Assembly (NCBI GenBank): GCA_047601665.1
Contig: JASGIT010000001.1
Span: forward strand, 3,410,001-3,474,000
DNA from: JASGIT01 sp047601665
GTDB taxonomy: Bacteria > Pseudomonadota > Gammaproteobacteria > Burkholderiales > Burkholderiaceae_C
DNA: 64,000 nt
Reading direction: 5' to 3'
Positions 8,232-17,103 of this stretch are shown piece by piece. Each line of letters begins with the position of its first letter. The first letter of the stretch is position 1. Below the pieces are notes generated by a model. The model made no database searches, was not told the origin of the DNA, and saw nothing but the letters and a program-made list of their open reading frames with translations. The position numbers and the translations under genes were made by a program.

Positions 8232-8900
8232 CTATGTTTGTTGACCCGCCAGAGGCGAGATCGCGCCCTTGTCGATGTGGAACCAGCGCTCGCAGATCAC
8301 GTCGGTGAACTTGACGTTCTGCTCGGCCACCAGCATGGCGATGCCGGTCTTGCGCAGGGCCTTGATGGCCTCGGCCACGCGCAGCACCACGATGGGCGCC
8401 AGGCCTTCGCTGGGCTCGTCGAGCAGCACCAGCTTGGGCTTGAGCATCAGCGCGCGGCCTATGGCCACCATCTGGCGCTCGCCGCCCGACAGCTTGCCCG
8501 CGTAGCGGCTGCGCAGCTTATGCAGCTCGGGAAACAGCTCCAGCACCGGCTGGAGGTCGTTTTCCGTGGCCGAGGGCAGGCCCAGCAACAGGTTTTCCTC
8601 CACGGTCAGCGATTTGAACAGGCGCCCGCCCGACGGCGAAATCACCAGTCCCTTGTGCACGCGCTCGTGCGCGGGCAGGCCGGCCAGATCCTCTCCGGCC
8701 AGGCGTATGCTGCCCTGGCTGCTGGGCAGCAGGCCGATCAGGCTGGACAGGAAGGTGGTCTTGCCCGCTCCGTTGCGGCCCACGAGGCCGACCACTTCGC
8801 CTGCGGCGACCGAAAGCTGGGCGTTGCGGATGACTTTCACATGCCCGTAGCCGGCGTCCAGGTTCGAGACCTGCAGCAGGGGTTCAGATGTCTTCGCCAA
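8232..8900 (-). CDS. livF: Branched-chain amino acid-type ABC transporter ATPase LivF
   Basis: 222-residue cytoplasmic ATPase of the HAAT (Liv) ABC family. Walker A GRNGAGKTT is at 41-49, the signature LSGGERQ at 137-143 and Walker B LVLLDEP from 157. The LTVEENL segment is typical of LivF. The start is a TTG at 8900 that overlaps the end of livG by 17 bases, with a purine-rich stretch inside livG as its probable ribosome site. In this setting it more likely powers import of a catabolic substrate than of leucine, since the neighbours are monooxygenases and SDRs. Confidence 0.93.
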   Translation of the reverse strand: MAKTSEPLLQVSNLDAGYGHVKVIRNAQLSVAAGEVVGLVGRNGAGKTTFLSSLIGLLPSSQGSIRLAGEDLAGLPAHERVHKGLVISPSGGRLFKSLTVEENLLLGLPSATENDLQPVLELFPELHKLRSRYAGKLSGGERQMVAIGRALMLKPKLVLLDEPSEGLAPIVVLRVAEAIKALRKTGIAMLVAEQNVKFTDVICERWFHIDKGAISPLAGQQT

Positions 8901-9663
8901 AATAGGCCTCCTTCACACGTTCGTCGCTGCGCACCGCCTGCGGCGCGGCATCGACCAGCACTTGCCCGGCCACCAGCACCATGACGCGGCTGGCGAACGA
9001 GAACACGATGTCCATGTCGTGCTCCACGAACACGATGGGCAGTCGCTCGCGGGCGGCGATCTCGCGGATCAGGGCCAGGCATTCGCGCGATTCCTCGCGG
9101 CCCATGCCGGCCGTGGGTTCATCGAGCAGCAGCAGCCTGGGCCGCGTGGACAGGGCCACGGCCAGCTCCAGCGTGCGCTGGTCGCCGTAGGAGAGGTCGC
9201 CGGCGGGCACGTCGCGCTTGGCCGTCAGGCCCACTTTGTCCAGCACCGCCAGCGCTTCGTCGCGCCGGGTGTTGGCGGCCCGGCTCCACATGCCCCAGGA
9301 CTGGCCCGACGAGACCATCAGTCCCATCTGCACGTTCTCCAGCGCGGAGTAGGACTTGAACACGCTGCTGACCTGGAACGAGCGGCCGATGCCGCGCTTG
9401 ACGCGCTGCCAGGGCGGCAGGTGCGTGACGGGTTCGCCAAACAGCTCCACGGTGCCGGCATCGGGCTTCTTGCGTCCCGTGAGCAGGTCGAACAAGGTGC
9501 TCTTGCCGGCGCCATTGGGGCCGATGATGGCCAGGGCTTCGCCCGCGTGCACTTCGAAGGAGACATCGTTGGTGGCCGTGAAGCCGCCGAAGGACTTTTT
9601 CAGCCCGCTGGCCTTGAGCACCAGCGAAGAAGACGGCGAAGAGGATGGATTTGCCGCGTGCAT
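8884..9663 (-). CDS. livG: Branched-chain amino acid-type ABC transporter ATPase LivG
   Basis: 259-residue ATPase partner of LivF. Walker A GPNGAGKST is at 48-56, the family-typical variant signature LSYGDQ follows, and Walker B is LLLLDEPTAGM. A Ser/Pro-rich stretch of about 12 residues precedes the domain. The ATG at 9663 overlaps the TGA of livM (TGATG), showing tight coupling, and its 3' end overlaps livF. The order livH-livM-livG-livF is complete. Confidence 0.94.
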   Translation of the reverse strand: MHAANPSSSPSSSLVLKASGLKKSFGGFTATNDVSFEVHAGEALAIIGPNGAGKSTLFDLLTGRKKPDAGTVELFGEPVTHLPPWQRVKRGIGRSFQVSSVFKSYSALENVQMGLMVSSGQSWGMWSRAANTRRDEALAVLDKVGLTAKRDVPAGDLSYGDQRTLELAVALSTRPRLLLLDEPTAGMGREESRECLALIREIAARERLPIVFVEHDMDIVFSFASRVMVLVAGQVLVDAAPQAVRSDERVKEAYFGEDI

Positions 9664-10622
9664 CACATGCCCTCCTTGATGGCGGCCTTGCCCGGGCCCA
9701 GGCGGCGCATGGCGCCCTGGATGGCCGGCCCCACGCCTTCGGGGAAGAAGATGGCGCAGGCAATGACCAGGGCTCCCACGACCAGGTCGGAGTTGGACGA
9801 ATACTTGTGCAGATAGACCCTGGAGACTTCCAGGATCAGCACCCCCAGCAGCGGCCCGAGGAAGATCGAACGCCCGCCCAGGGCCACCATCATCAGCAGC
9901 AGCGCACTCGTGACCCAGGAGAACAGGCTGGGCTCGACCCCGCCTTCGGTGGCGGCCCAGACCACGCCGAGCACGGTGGTCAACATGCCGCCGATGACCA
10001 TGACCGCGATCTCGTAGAGCTTGGGGTTGCCGCCCAGCGAGGCGATGCGGTCGGGGTTGTCGCGGATGGCGCCCAGCGTGGCGCCGAAGGGCGAGGCCAG
10101 CAGGCGCAACAGGATCAGGGAGATCACGACGAACGCGGCCACCGCCAGATAGTGCTGCTCCAGCTCGCTTTGCGCCCACGCAGGCGGGTCGATGCCGAAC
10201 AGGCCGTCGTCGCCGCCGGTCAGCTCGTAATTGCGCGCCACCAGCACGAAGGCCACCTGGCCGATGGCCATGGTCAGCAGGCCGAAGAACAAATGCCTGG
10301 CGCGCAGCGAGATCAGGGCCACGATCAGCGACAGCGGCAGTGCCAGCCCCAAGGCGATCAAGGCCGCCTGGCCGTAGCTGAGGTTGTAGCGCAAGGTACC
10401 CAGCGCGACGGCATAGGCGCCAAAGCCCAGGAACAGGCCCTGGCCCATCGAGATCAGGCCCGAGGTGCCCACCAGCAGGTTCAGGCACATGGCCACTCCG
10501 GCCAGCACCACGATGCGCGTGATTTCGGGCAATGCCGTGGCGGGCAGCACCAGCGGCAGCAGGCACAGCGCCAGCCCCGAGGCCAGCAGCAGCGCCAGGC
10601 GGCGTGCGGAAAAACGTTCCAT
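9663..10622 (-). CDS. livM: Branched-chain amino acid-type ABC transporter permease LivM
   Basis: 319-residue inner-membrane permease with about eight to ten hydrophobic segments. The family segment NLLVGTSGLISMGQGLFLGFGAYA lies near residues 45-65. I prefer the ATG at 10622 because GGGAGGG lies about 8-10 bases upstream, inside the end of livH; a TTG at 10643 would add seven residues. It pairs with LivH to form the channel and overlaps livG by one base. Confidence 0.93.
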   Translation of the reverse strand: MERFSARRLALLLASGLALCLLPLVLPATALPEITRIVVLAGVAMCLNLLVGTSGLISMGQGLFLGFGAYAVALGTLRYNLSYGQAALIALGLALPLSLIVALISLRARHLFFGLLTMAIGQVAFVLVARNYELTGGDDGLFGIDPPAWAQSELEQHYLAVAAFVVISLILLRLLASPFGATLGAIRDNPDRIASLGGNPKLYEIAVMVIGGMLTTVLGVVWAATEGGVEPSLFSWVTSALLLMMVALGGRSIFLGPLLGVLILEVSRVYLHKYSSNSDLVVGALVIACAIFFPEGVGPAIQGAMRRLGPGKAAIKEGM

Positions 10623-10626
10623 GATT

Positions 10627-11508
10627 TCATTCCCTCCCGACAATCGTGCGCAGCCCCGTCGGGCGCACCAGCAGCACCAGCACCATCACGGCGAAGATCA
10701 CGACTTCGCTGCCCTGGTCCAGGAACATGGTCGATACCGCTTCCGCGACGCCGATGATCATGGCCGCCGCCAGGCTGCCCCAGATGGCGCCCAGCCCGCC
10801 GATGACGATGACGGCGAAGGCGATCACCACGATCTGCACGTCCAGCCCCAGATTGATGGCGCCGCGCGGCACGGCGATGACGCCCGCGATGCCGGCCAGC
10901 AGCGCGGCGATGGCCATCACCATGGTGCGCAGGCGCCGCACGTCCACGCCGATGGCGCCCAGCATCTGCGGGTCGTCCACCGCCGCGCGGATCAGGCGGC
11001 CCGTGCGGCTGCGCGCGAGCAGATACCAGAGATAAATGGCGACCAGCGCCGTGACCACGAGCACGGCCAACTGGTAGGTGGCCAGCCGCAGGCTGCCCAG
11101 CTCGATGAAGCCCGACAGCATCTGGGGCGGGGGCAGCGAGCGCGCCTCGGTGCCGAAGATCAGGCGCGCCACGTTGTTGAGCAGCAGCACAAGGCCGAAG
11201 GACACGAGCAACTGCCCCCACATGCCCGATGTGTAAACGCGCCGGAACAGGCCCATCTCCAGCAGCGCGCCAAAGACCGCAGCCCCCAGCGGCACGATCA
11301 CCAGCGCCAGCGGCAAGCCGATCTCGGGCCCGAAAGCCTGCAGGCAGACCGCGCCGGCAAAGGCCGAGAGCATGAAGAACGAGCCATGCGCGAGATTCAC
11401 CACGCCCAGGGCTCCCCACAGCAGGGTCAGGCCCGAGGCCACCAAAAAATAAAGCGCGCCGTTGGCCACGCCGGCCAGTACCTGGGACGAGAACAGTTGC
11501 CAGTTCAT
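10627..11508 (-). CDS. livH: Branched-chain amino acid-type ABC transporter permease LivH
   Basis: 293-residue inner-membrane permease. The N-terminal segment GVANGALYFLVASGLTLLWGALGVVNLAHGSF is typical of LivH, and a later FAVIVIGGLGAIWG helix is also conserved. The ATG at 11508 has GGAGG six bases upstream; an ATG at 11520 would place that site inside the gene. It ends four bases before livM. A gap of about 160 bp separates it from the upstream binding-protein gene and contains no clear gene. Confidence 0.93.
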   Translation of the reverse strand: MNWQLFSSQVLAGVANGALYFLVASGLTLLWGALGVVNLAHGSFFMLSAFAGAVCLQAFGPEIGLPLALVIVPLGAAVFGALLEMGLFRRVYTSGMWGQLLVSFGLVLLLNNVARLIFGTEARSLPPPQMLSGFIELGSLRLATYQLAVLVVTALVAIYLWYLLARSRTGRLIRAAVDDPQMLGAIGVDVRRLRTMVMAIAALLAGIAGVIAVPRGAINLGLDVQIVVIAFAVIVIGGLGAIWGSLAAAMIIGVAEAVSTMFLDQGSEVVIFAVMVLVLLVRPTGLRTIVGRE

Positions 11509-11670
11509 GCGCGCCTCCATCGGAAGGTCATGCCGCCTGGCGGAAGAATTACGGTCATATCGAAATCTCCTTGATGGGACTCGCGCAAACCGGGGCGTCA
11601 GGCATTCTTATAGGAGGAATGTATTGCCTGAACCGGATTCGCGTAATCCGTGTTTTATGGAAGTGCGAAA

Positions 11671-12891
11671 TCAATCGCCTTTGCGCATTTTCATGACGGC
11701 CTGTTCTGACGGACGGCTGTCTTTGCCGGGAACGATTTCCTTCATCTCGACCACCGCCTGGCCATATTCGGTGCTCTGTGCGACCTTGCCGATATAGACC
11801 GGCACTTCGGCTTGATGGTCGAACTTGCCGAATTTGAAATCGCCGCGCGGTGATTTGAAGGTCTGGGATTCAATGGCCGCCATGACCTTGCCGGGCTCCA
11901 GCGATTTGGCGCTGTTGGCCGCCTGGGCCCATACGGACACGCACTCGAAACCGACGACGGACCAGTCGGACGGATAGTGGCCATGCTTGGCCTTGTAGGT
12001 TTCGACGAATTTTTTCCCTTCCGGAGAAGAGGCGGCGATCCCATTCATGGCGGCCGCCTGATAGCCGTCCGTGCCAATCGGGGCATTGCTGCCCATGGCC
12101 TTCAAGGTCAGGCCATCGTAAAGCCCGCTGATGCGATGGTTGATTTGCTGGAAAAAGCCAACGGCGCCCGCTTGCTTTGAAAACGTCAGCAGATCGTTGC
12201 CAAACAACATGCTGAACACATAATCAGGCTTGGCCGCGAGTATCTTGTTGATGGGCGGTGTGAAATCCGAAGCACCGAATTTTGGATATTCTTCCACGAC
12301 GATTTCCGCCTGGGGGTTGAATTGCTTCAGGAACTCCTTGAACCGGTTGGCGCCGATGCGGCCGCCCGTATAGTCCGCTGCCAAAACGGCGTAGCGTTTG
12401 TAAGGCTGTTTCGCCAGGTAGGTGGCAATGGAGCGCATCACCATATAGCTGTTGGGGCTCACCGCAAAGATATAGGGATTGAAATCCTTGATGGTCAGGT
12501 CGTCGGTTTGCGATGTGCTCGCGCAGGTCAGAACCTTCTCGCGGGCCGTTACGGTCTTATTCACCGCGACAGAGCTGGAAGAACTGGCGGTAATCAGCAG
12601 ATTGTTGGCGCCATCTTTGATCATCGAGTTGGCCTGATTGATGGCCTTTTGCGCATTGGTTCCGTTGTCCTGGTACGTCAATGCAATCTGCCGCCCCAGC
12701 ACGCCGCCGTTTTGATTGACATGTTCGACCCCGTATTTGGTGCCCTCCAATGCATCCCGGGATACGTCGGCGGCGGCGCCGCTGAGCTCGAAAGTGGCGC
12801 TGATGCGGACCGGCCCTTCAGCACTGACCGCCAGATGGGCTGTGCCAGCCAGCAGCAGTGCGCTGATCGCGAGGGTCTTGAGCGTTTTCAT
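11671..12891 (-). CDS. LivK-like ABC transporter substrate-binding protein
   Basis: 406-residue periplasmic protein of the Leu/Ile/Val-binding (Peripla_BP_6) type, with a signal peptide of about 24 residues ending in LAVSA. The segment NGGVLGRQIALTYQDNGTN is shared almost word for word with the two other binding proteins at 15858-17072 and 40468-41679, so they are paralogues. As the nearest to livHMGF it is the most likely partner. Its codons and those of the next gene are visibly less GC-rich than the flanking genes, which suggests a different origin for this stretch. The start at 12891 has AGAGGAGAAGC upstream. The ligand is unknown. Confidence 0.92.
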   Translation of the reverse strand: MKTLKTLAISALLLAGTAHLAVSAEGPVRISATFELSGAAADVSRDALEGTKYGVEHVNQNGGVLGRQIALTYQDNGTNAQKAINQANSMIKDGANNLLITASSSSSVAVNKTVTAREKVLTCASTSQTDDLTIKDFNPYIFAVSPNSYMVMRSIATYLAKQPYKRYAVLAADYTGGRIGANRFKEFLKQFNPQAEIVVEEYPKFGASDFTPPINKILAAKPDYVFSMLFGNDLLTFSKQAGAVGFFQQINHRISGLYDGLTLKAMGSNAPIGTDGYQAAAMNGIAASSPEGKKFVETYKAKHGHYPSDWSVVGFECVSVWAQAANSAKSLEPGKVMAAIESQTFKSPRGDFKFGKFDHQAEVPVYIGKVAQSTEYGQAVVEMKEIVPGKDSRPSEQAVMKMRKGD

Positions 12892-12933
12892 GGTTGCTTC
12901 TCCTCTTTAAGAATTGAATGATTCTTTTATTCT

Positions 12934-13671
12934 TCAGCCCCGCGGCATATGATTAATGCCCAGCAGAAAACTCTGCATTCCGAGGCAGCTGGTGATTTGC
13001 ATGACTTGCAATATCTGCGCCGGTGTCGCGCCGTGGCGTAATGCGTTGCGCACATGGATGCGGATGCCCGGCTCGAAGAGATGCGTGGTGTCCACGTCGA
13101 TGGCGACATAAAGCAGTTCCTTGACCATGGGCGGCAAGGGGCCGGTTTTCCATGGCTGGGATGAGAATGCCGTGTAGCCATCGAAAAATTCGGGAGAGGT
13201 ACGCACCATGGATTGCAGCTCATCGCTCCAATACCCTCGGTTTTTGGTGAAATCCGCCTTGACTCTTTCGAATTTCTCGCCAAGAGGAAAGGCGGTGTCC
13301 ACCGGCGTGCCGGATTTGGAGAGTTCATCCAGCAAAACGGGCACGCCAGTCATATAGGCGTGAATGCCCAGTACTGACGAGATCTGGAGCACTTCCGCGA
13401 TTTCGGCGCGGGTGGCTCCATGCCGCATGGCGCCCTGGATGTGCAGGCCGACTGCCTCCGCATTGAGATGGGTCACGCTGGCGCTGGCCGCCAGCATGAC
13501 GAAATCGCACAGCTTGGGCTCCAGATGGCCTGCGCCCAGGGCAACGCGCGCCATGCAGAGGTAGCTGCCGAAGAAGTCGGGCGCTTCTTCAAGGGCGCGC
13601 TCCAACTGGTCGCTCCAGAAGCCATGCAAGTGTTCGAATTCCGCTTTCATGGCATGGGTGGGGGTGTTCAT
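12934..13671 (-). CDS. Carboxymuconolactone decarboxylase-like protein with two CMD domains
   Basis: 245-residue all-helical protein with two CMD/AhpD-like repeats, about residues 20-110 and 145-240. The repeats share the segments LHIQGAMRHGATRAEIAEVL and IHVRNALRHGATPAQILQVM. There is no CxxC pair, so an AhpD-type peroxidase role is unlikely. Relatives act as lactone decarboxylases or as proteins of unproven activity. Its place among a monooxygenase, SDRs and an MmgE/PrpD gene hints at work on a lactone or unsaturated acid, which is inference. The ATG at 13671 follows CAAGGAGACAAACGC. Base composition is lower in GC than the downstream liv genes. Confidence 0.88.
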   Translation of the reverse strand: MNTPTHAMKAEFEHLHGFWSDQLERALEEAPDFFGSYLCMARVALGAGHLEPKLCDFVMLAASASVTHLNAEAVGLHIQGAMRHGATRAEIAEVLQISSVLGIHAYMTGVPVLLDELSKSGTPVDTAFPLGEKFERVKADFTKNRGYWSDELQSMVRTSPEFFDGYTAFSSQPWKTGPLPPMVKELLYVAIDVDTTHLFEPGIRIHVRNALRHGATPAQILQVMQITSCLGMQSFLLGINHMPRG

Positions 13672-13694
13672 GCGTTTGTCTCCTTGGTTCGACC

Positions 13695-15056
13695 TCAGCG
13701 AGAGGTCGGCTTGGCAATGCAGGTGTCCACGATGTCGGCCGCGCCGTGCTGCTGCGCGTGCAGCGCCACCGTGATCAGCCGCTCCAGGCCTGGCGCGTCC
13801 AGCGGCAGCTCGTCCCGCATGGCGCGCAGATTGGTGGCGACTTCCTCGCCGCTCCAGTTGAAGGGCTCGCCCTCGGGCGGGGATTCGCGGCGCAGGGTGC
13901 GGCCGTCGGTGCAATCGACCTCCAGCACGAAGCCCCGCGTGGGCAAGCCGGCATCGGGAACCACGCTGCTGCGGTCGATCAGCGGCTGCAGTTCGGGGTC
14001 TTGCAGGCGCTGCAAGTCCGAGCCGCGCGCGCCGCGGCGCGTCAGCGCCATAGAGAGGCAGAACTGCGCGCTCATCAGCGTTGCGCCCAGGCCCGCATAG
14101 GGGCCGCGCGAATCGGTGCCGGGCACGGCGGCCTCCACCGGCGGCAGGCGCAGGCGCACCGCGCGGATGTCCTCCTGCCGCAGGTCGTGCTCGCGCGCCA
14201 GCGCGATGGCTTGCGTGACGGGCATTTGCAGGATGGCGCAGACCGCGAAGGGCTTGTAGGTCACTTCCAGCGAGCGCCAGGTCTGCCCCAGGTCGCGCGC
14301 CACGGCGTCCGGGTTCTCGGCGCCGTCGCAGAACGCGCGGTAGAAGCCCGCCTTGCCTTCCAGCGCGTCGGGCGCGCCGCGCATTCCGGCCTCTGCCAGG
14401 CGCGCCGCCGTGATGCCGTTGCGCGCGGCAAAGCCGATGTGCAACTGCCATTCCGGCGTGCCGGCCACCCAGGGCTGGCTGGTGCCTGCCGCCATGTGGG
14501 CCGCGATGCCGATGGCGTCGGCCGTGGCGGCCTCGTCCAGCGCCAGCAGGCGCGCCGCCGCCACGGTGGAGGCGAACACGCCGAAGATGCCCGTGGGCCG
14601 GAAGCCCCGCAGCGAGCTGCGCATGGCGAAGCCCTGGCTCAGGGCGGCCGCTGCTTCGTAGCCCGCCACCAGGGCGGTGAGCAGCTCCTGCCCCGATTGC
14701 GCCCTGGCCTCGGCCAGCGCCAGCGCGGCCGGGATCATGGCCGAACCGGCATGTGTGAGGCCTGGGAAATACACGTCGTCCTGCGCGCGGGCGTGCATCA
14801 GCGCGCCGTTGACCAACGCGGCGGTTTCCACCGTGGCCGCGCGGCCGCTGATGAGCAGGCGCGACGGGGCGGCCGCGCCTTCCTCGTGCCGCGCGTCGAG
14901 GTAGGGCGCGGGCACCGCCAGCAGCGGGCCGCCCGCCACGGCCACGCCCAGGTTGTGCAGCAGGCTGGCCTTGCACTTGTCCTGCACCGGCGCGGGGATG
15001 GCGTCCCAGGCCAGGCGCGAGGTGAAGGCGGCGATCCGCCGTGACACGGTATCCAT
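13695..15056 (-). CDS. MmgE/PrpD family protein
   Basis: 453-residue member of the family that includes 2-methylcitrate dehydratase (PrpD) and cis-aconitate decarboxylase. Segments such as LLHNLGVAVAGGPL near the start, ALVNGALMHARAQDDVYFPGLTHAGSAMIPAALALAE and FRPTGIFGVFASTVAAARLLALDE match the helical domain. It probably handles a di- or tricarboxylic acid or a related hydroxy-acid. No prpB or prpC lies nearby, so the 2-methylcitrate cycle is not indicated. It is 11 bases from the SDR stop upstream and 23 bases from the CMD gene, in one operon. A second paralogue is at 45205-46638. Confidence 0.88.
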   Translation of the reverse strand: MDTVSRRIAAFTSRLAWDAIPAPVQDKCKASLLHNLGVAVAGGPLLAVPAPYLDARHEEGAAAPSRLLISGRAATVETAALVNGALMHARAQDDVYFPGLTHAGSAMIPAALALAEARAQSGQELLTALVAGYEAAAALSQGFAMRSSLRGFRPTGIFGVFASTVAAARLLALDEAATADAIGIAAHMAAGTSQPWVAGTPEWQLHIGFAARNGITAARLAEAGMRGAPDALEGKAGFYRAFCDGAENPDAVARDLGQTWRSLEVTYKPFAVCAILQMPVTQAIALAREHDLRQEDIRAVRLRLPPVEAAVPGTDSRGPYAGLGATLMSAQFCLSMALTRRGARGSDLQRLQDPELQPLIDRSSVVPDAGLPTRGFVLEVDCTDGRTLRRESPPEGEPFNWSGEEVATNLRAMRDELPLDAPGLERLITVALHAQQHGAADIVDTCIAKPTSR

Positions 15057-15067
15057 GGCGCGGCTCC

Positions 15068-15841
15068 TTACGTCAGGGCGGCGCGGCTGCCGCCGTCCAC
15101 CGGAAGGATGGCGCCGTTCACGAACCGCGCCGCGTCGCTGAGCAGATAGAGGATAGCGCCCGCCACATCATCGGTGCAGGCGATGCGGCCCATCGGCGAG
15201 GTGCCATAGGTCTTGTAGCCCGAGACGTTGCTGGCCGCCAGCACCTGCTCGCGCATGGGCGTGTCCACGCTGCCGGGCGCGACCGTGTTCACGGTGATGC
15301 CCGACGACGCCAGTTCCACCGCGAAGATGCTGGCCAGCGCATGTACGGCCGACTTGGTGGCGCCGTAGAAGCCGCTGCCGGCCTTGGGCATCATGCCGGT
15401 GACCGAGCCGAGGAAGATGACGCGCGCCGGGTCATCGACGGACGCGCCGTGCTTGAGCGCGGGCAGGGCCTCGCGCACGCACAGCCAGGTGCCCTTGATG
15501 TTGACGCTCATCATGAAGTCCAGGTCTTCGGGCGCATGGGCAGCCAGCGGCCCTGCGCGCACCACGCCGGCGCTGCAGATGAGCGCGTCGATGCTGGCGC
15601 TTTCGCCGCGTATGCAGGCAAAGGCATCCTGCACGCTGGCGGGGCTCGCCACGTCGCACGCCAGGGTGCGCAGGCGTGCGCCCGCACCCAGTTCCTGCGC
15701 CATCTGCGCCAGCCGCTCCTGTGATAAGTCCAGCGCCCACACCTGCCATGGCCCGGCCAGGAGCCGCTCCACCACGCGGCGGCCGATGCCCGAGGCCGCG
15801 CCGGTGACGACGGCCAGCTTTGTCTTTTCCGTGTTGCTCAT
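15068..15841 (-). CDS. Short-chain dehydrogenase/reductase
   Basis: 257-residue classical SDR with an intact active site: TGAASGIG at 13-20, a SAG variant of NNAG near 90 (CSAGVV), the catalytic Ser in LGSVTG and YGATK. The C-terminal PVDGGSR is typical. It likely interconverts an alcohol and a ketone with NAD(P). Its position with another SDR, a Baeyer-Villiger monooxygenase and an esterase is consistent with supplying the ketone for oxygen insertion. The start at 15841 is preceded by GGAGGCAACC, and the next gene upstream ends 16 bases away. Confidence 0.9.
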   Translation of the reverse strand: MSNTEKTKLAVVTGAASGIGRRVVERLLAGPWQVWALDLSQERLAQMAQELGAGARLRTLACDVASPASVQDAFACIRGESASIDALICSAGVVRAGPLAAHAPEDLDFMMSVNIKGTWLCVREALPALKHGASVDDPARVIFLGSVTGMMPKAGSGFYGATKSAVHALASIFAVELASSGITVNTVAPGSVDTPMREQVLAASNVSGYKTYGTSPMGRIACTDDVAGAILYLLSDAARFVNGAILPVDGGSRAALT

Positions 15842-15857
15842 GGTTGCCTCCGTGCGC

Positions 15858-17072
15858 TCAGCGTTCGGCCCGGATGGCGCGCACGGTTTCCTCGCTGGGG
15901 CGGGATGCCGCGCCGGACAGCACTTCCTTGATGTCCAGCACCGGCTGGCCGAATTCCTTGCTTTGCGTCACCACGCCCATGAAGGTGGGCACGTCGGCCT
16001 GGTGGTCGTAGGCGGCGAACTGGAAGGCGCCGCGCGGCGAGTTGAACTTGTTGCTCTCGATGGCCTTCATGACCGCGTCCGGCTCGATCGATTTGGCCGC
16101 CGTGGCTGCCTGCGCCCAGGTCATCACGCAGTCGTAGCTCATGATGGTCCAGTCGGACGGATAGCCGCCGGTCTTGGACTTGAAGCCATCGATGAAGGTC
16201 TTGGCTTGCGCGCTTTGCCGGCTCAGATAGTTGGCCGGGGCGCGCTGGTAGCCCTCGGTGCCCACGGGAGCGTTTTCGCCCATGGCCTTCAGGGTATTGA
16301 AATCGTAGAGCGCCGCGAACTTGTTGTTGATCTGCTTGAAGAAGCCGATGGAGTTGGCCTGCTTGGAGAACGTCAGCAGATCAGCGCCATACAGGATGGA
16401 GAACACGTAGTCGGGCTTGGCGGCCAGCAGCTTGTTGATGGATGCCGTGTAGTCGGTGGCGCCGAACTTCGGGTATTCCTCGGCCACGATTTCGATGTCC
16501 GGGCGCAATGCTTTCAGGGAGTTGCGCACGCGGGAGACGACGTCGCGCCCGCCCGCGTAGTCGGCGCTCAGCATGGCATAGCGCTTGTAGGGCAGCTTGG
16601 CGAAGTGCGCCGCCAGGGCGCGCCCTTCCATGAAGGAAGTCGGCGTGACCGAATACACGTAGGGGTTGAAGTCCTTCATCGTGATGGCGTCGCTGGTGGA
16701 GACGCCCACGCAGACCGGCACCTTGGCCTTGGGCGTGAACACCTTGTTGAACGCCAGCGCGGCGGCCGAGGACTGCGGCGACAGCACCAGCGCCGCGCCG
16801 CCCTGCTGCAGCAGGCTGTTGCCCTGCGAGATCGAGCGCTGCGGGTTGCCACCGCCATCCTGGTGCTCATACACCAGTTGCCGGCCGAGCACGCCGCCGT
16901 TCTTGTTGAGCTGCTCGATGGCGTACTGGAAGCCCGCCAGCGCATCGCGTCCCACGTCGGCTGCGCCGCCGCTCATGTCTACCGGGCCGACGATGCGGAT
17001 GGGCTGGCCCTGGGCCAGTGCGCCCGTTGCGGCGAGCGTGGCCAGTGCGAGGGTGCTGAGATGCTTTCTCAC
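15858..17072 (-). CDS. LivK-like ABC transporter substrate-binding protein
   Basis: 404-residue periplasmic Peripla_BP_6 protein. I place the start at a GTG (17072, MRKHLSTLALATLAATGALAQ) because AAGGAGACTTCC lies directly before it and the result is a clean signal peptide; the upstream ATG at 17096 would put the ribosome site inside the gene. It shares KPDYVFSILYGADLLTFSKQANSIGFFKQINN with its paralogues at 11671 and 40468. No permease genes adjoin it, so it may serve the single livHMGF set as an alternative receptor. The ligand is unknown. Confidence 0.92.
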   Translation of the reverse strand: MRKHLSTLALATLAATGALAQGQPIRIVGPVDMSGGAADVGRDALAGFQYAIEQLNKNGGVLGRQLVYEHQDGGGNPQRSISQGNSLLQQGGAALVLSPQSSAAALAFNKVFTPKAKVPVCVGVSTSDAITMKDFNPYVYSVTPTSFMEGRALAAHFAKLPYKRYAMLSADYAGGRDVVSRVRNSLKALRPDIEIVAEEYPKFGATDYTASINKLLAAKPDYVFSILYGADLLTFSKQANSIGFFKQINNKFAALYDFNTLKAMGENAPVGTEGYQRAPANYLSRQSAQAKTFIDGFKSKTGGYPSDWTIMSYDCVMTWAQAATAAKSIEPDAVMKAIESNKFNSPRGAFQFAAYDHQADVPTFMGVVTQSKEFGQPVLDIKEVLSGAASRPSEETVRAIRAER

Positions 17073-17103
17073 GGAAGTCTCCTTGGTTTTTGTCATTGAC
17101 GTA

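Noticed and set aside
12934..13671. AhpD-type alkylhydroperoxidase
   Set aside because: The CxxC pair needed for peroxidase activity is absent from both CMD repeats.
13695..15056. 2-methylcitrate cycle (prp) operon
   Set aside because: An MmgE/PrpD gene is present, but prpB, prpC and acnD are not nearby.
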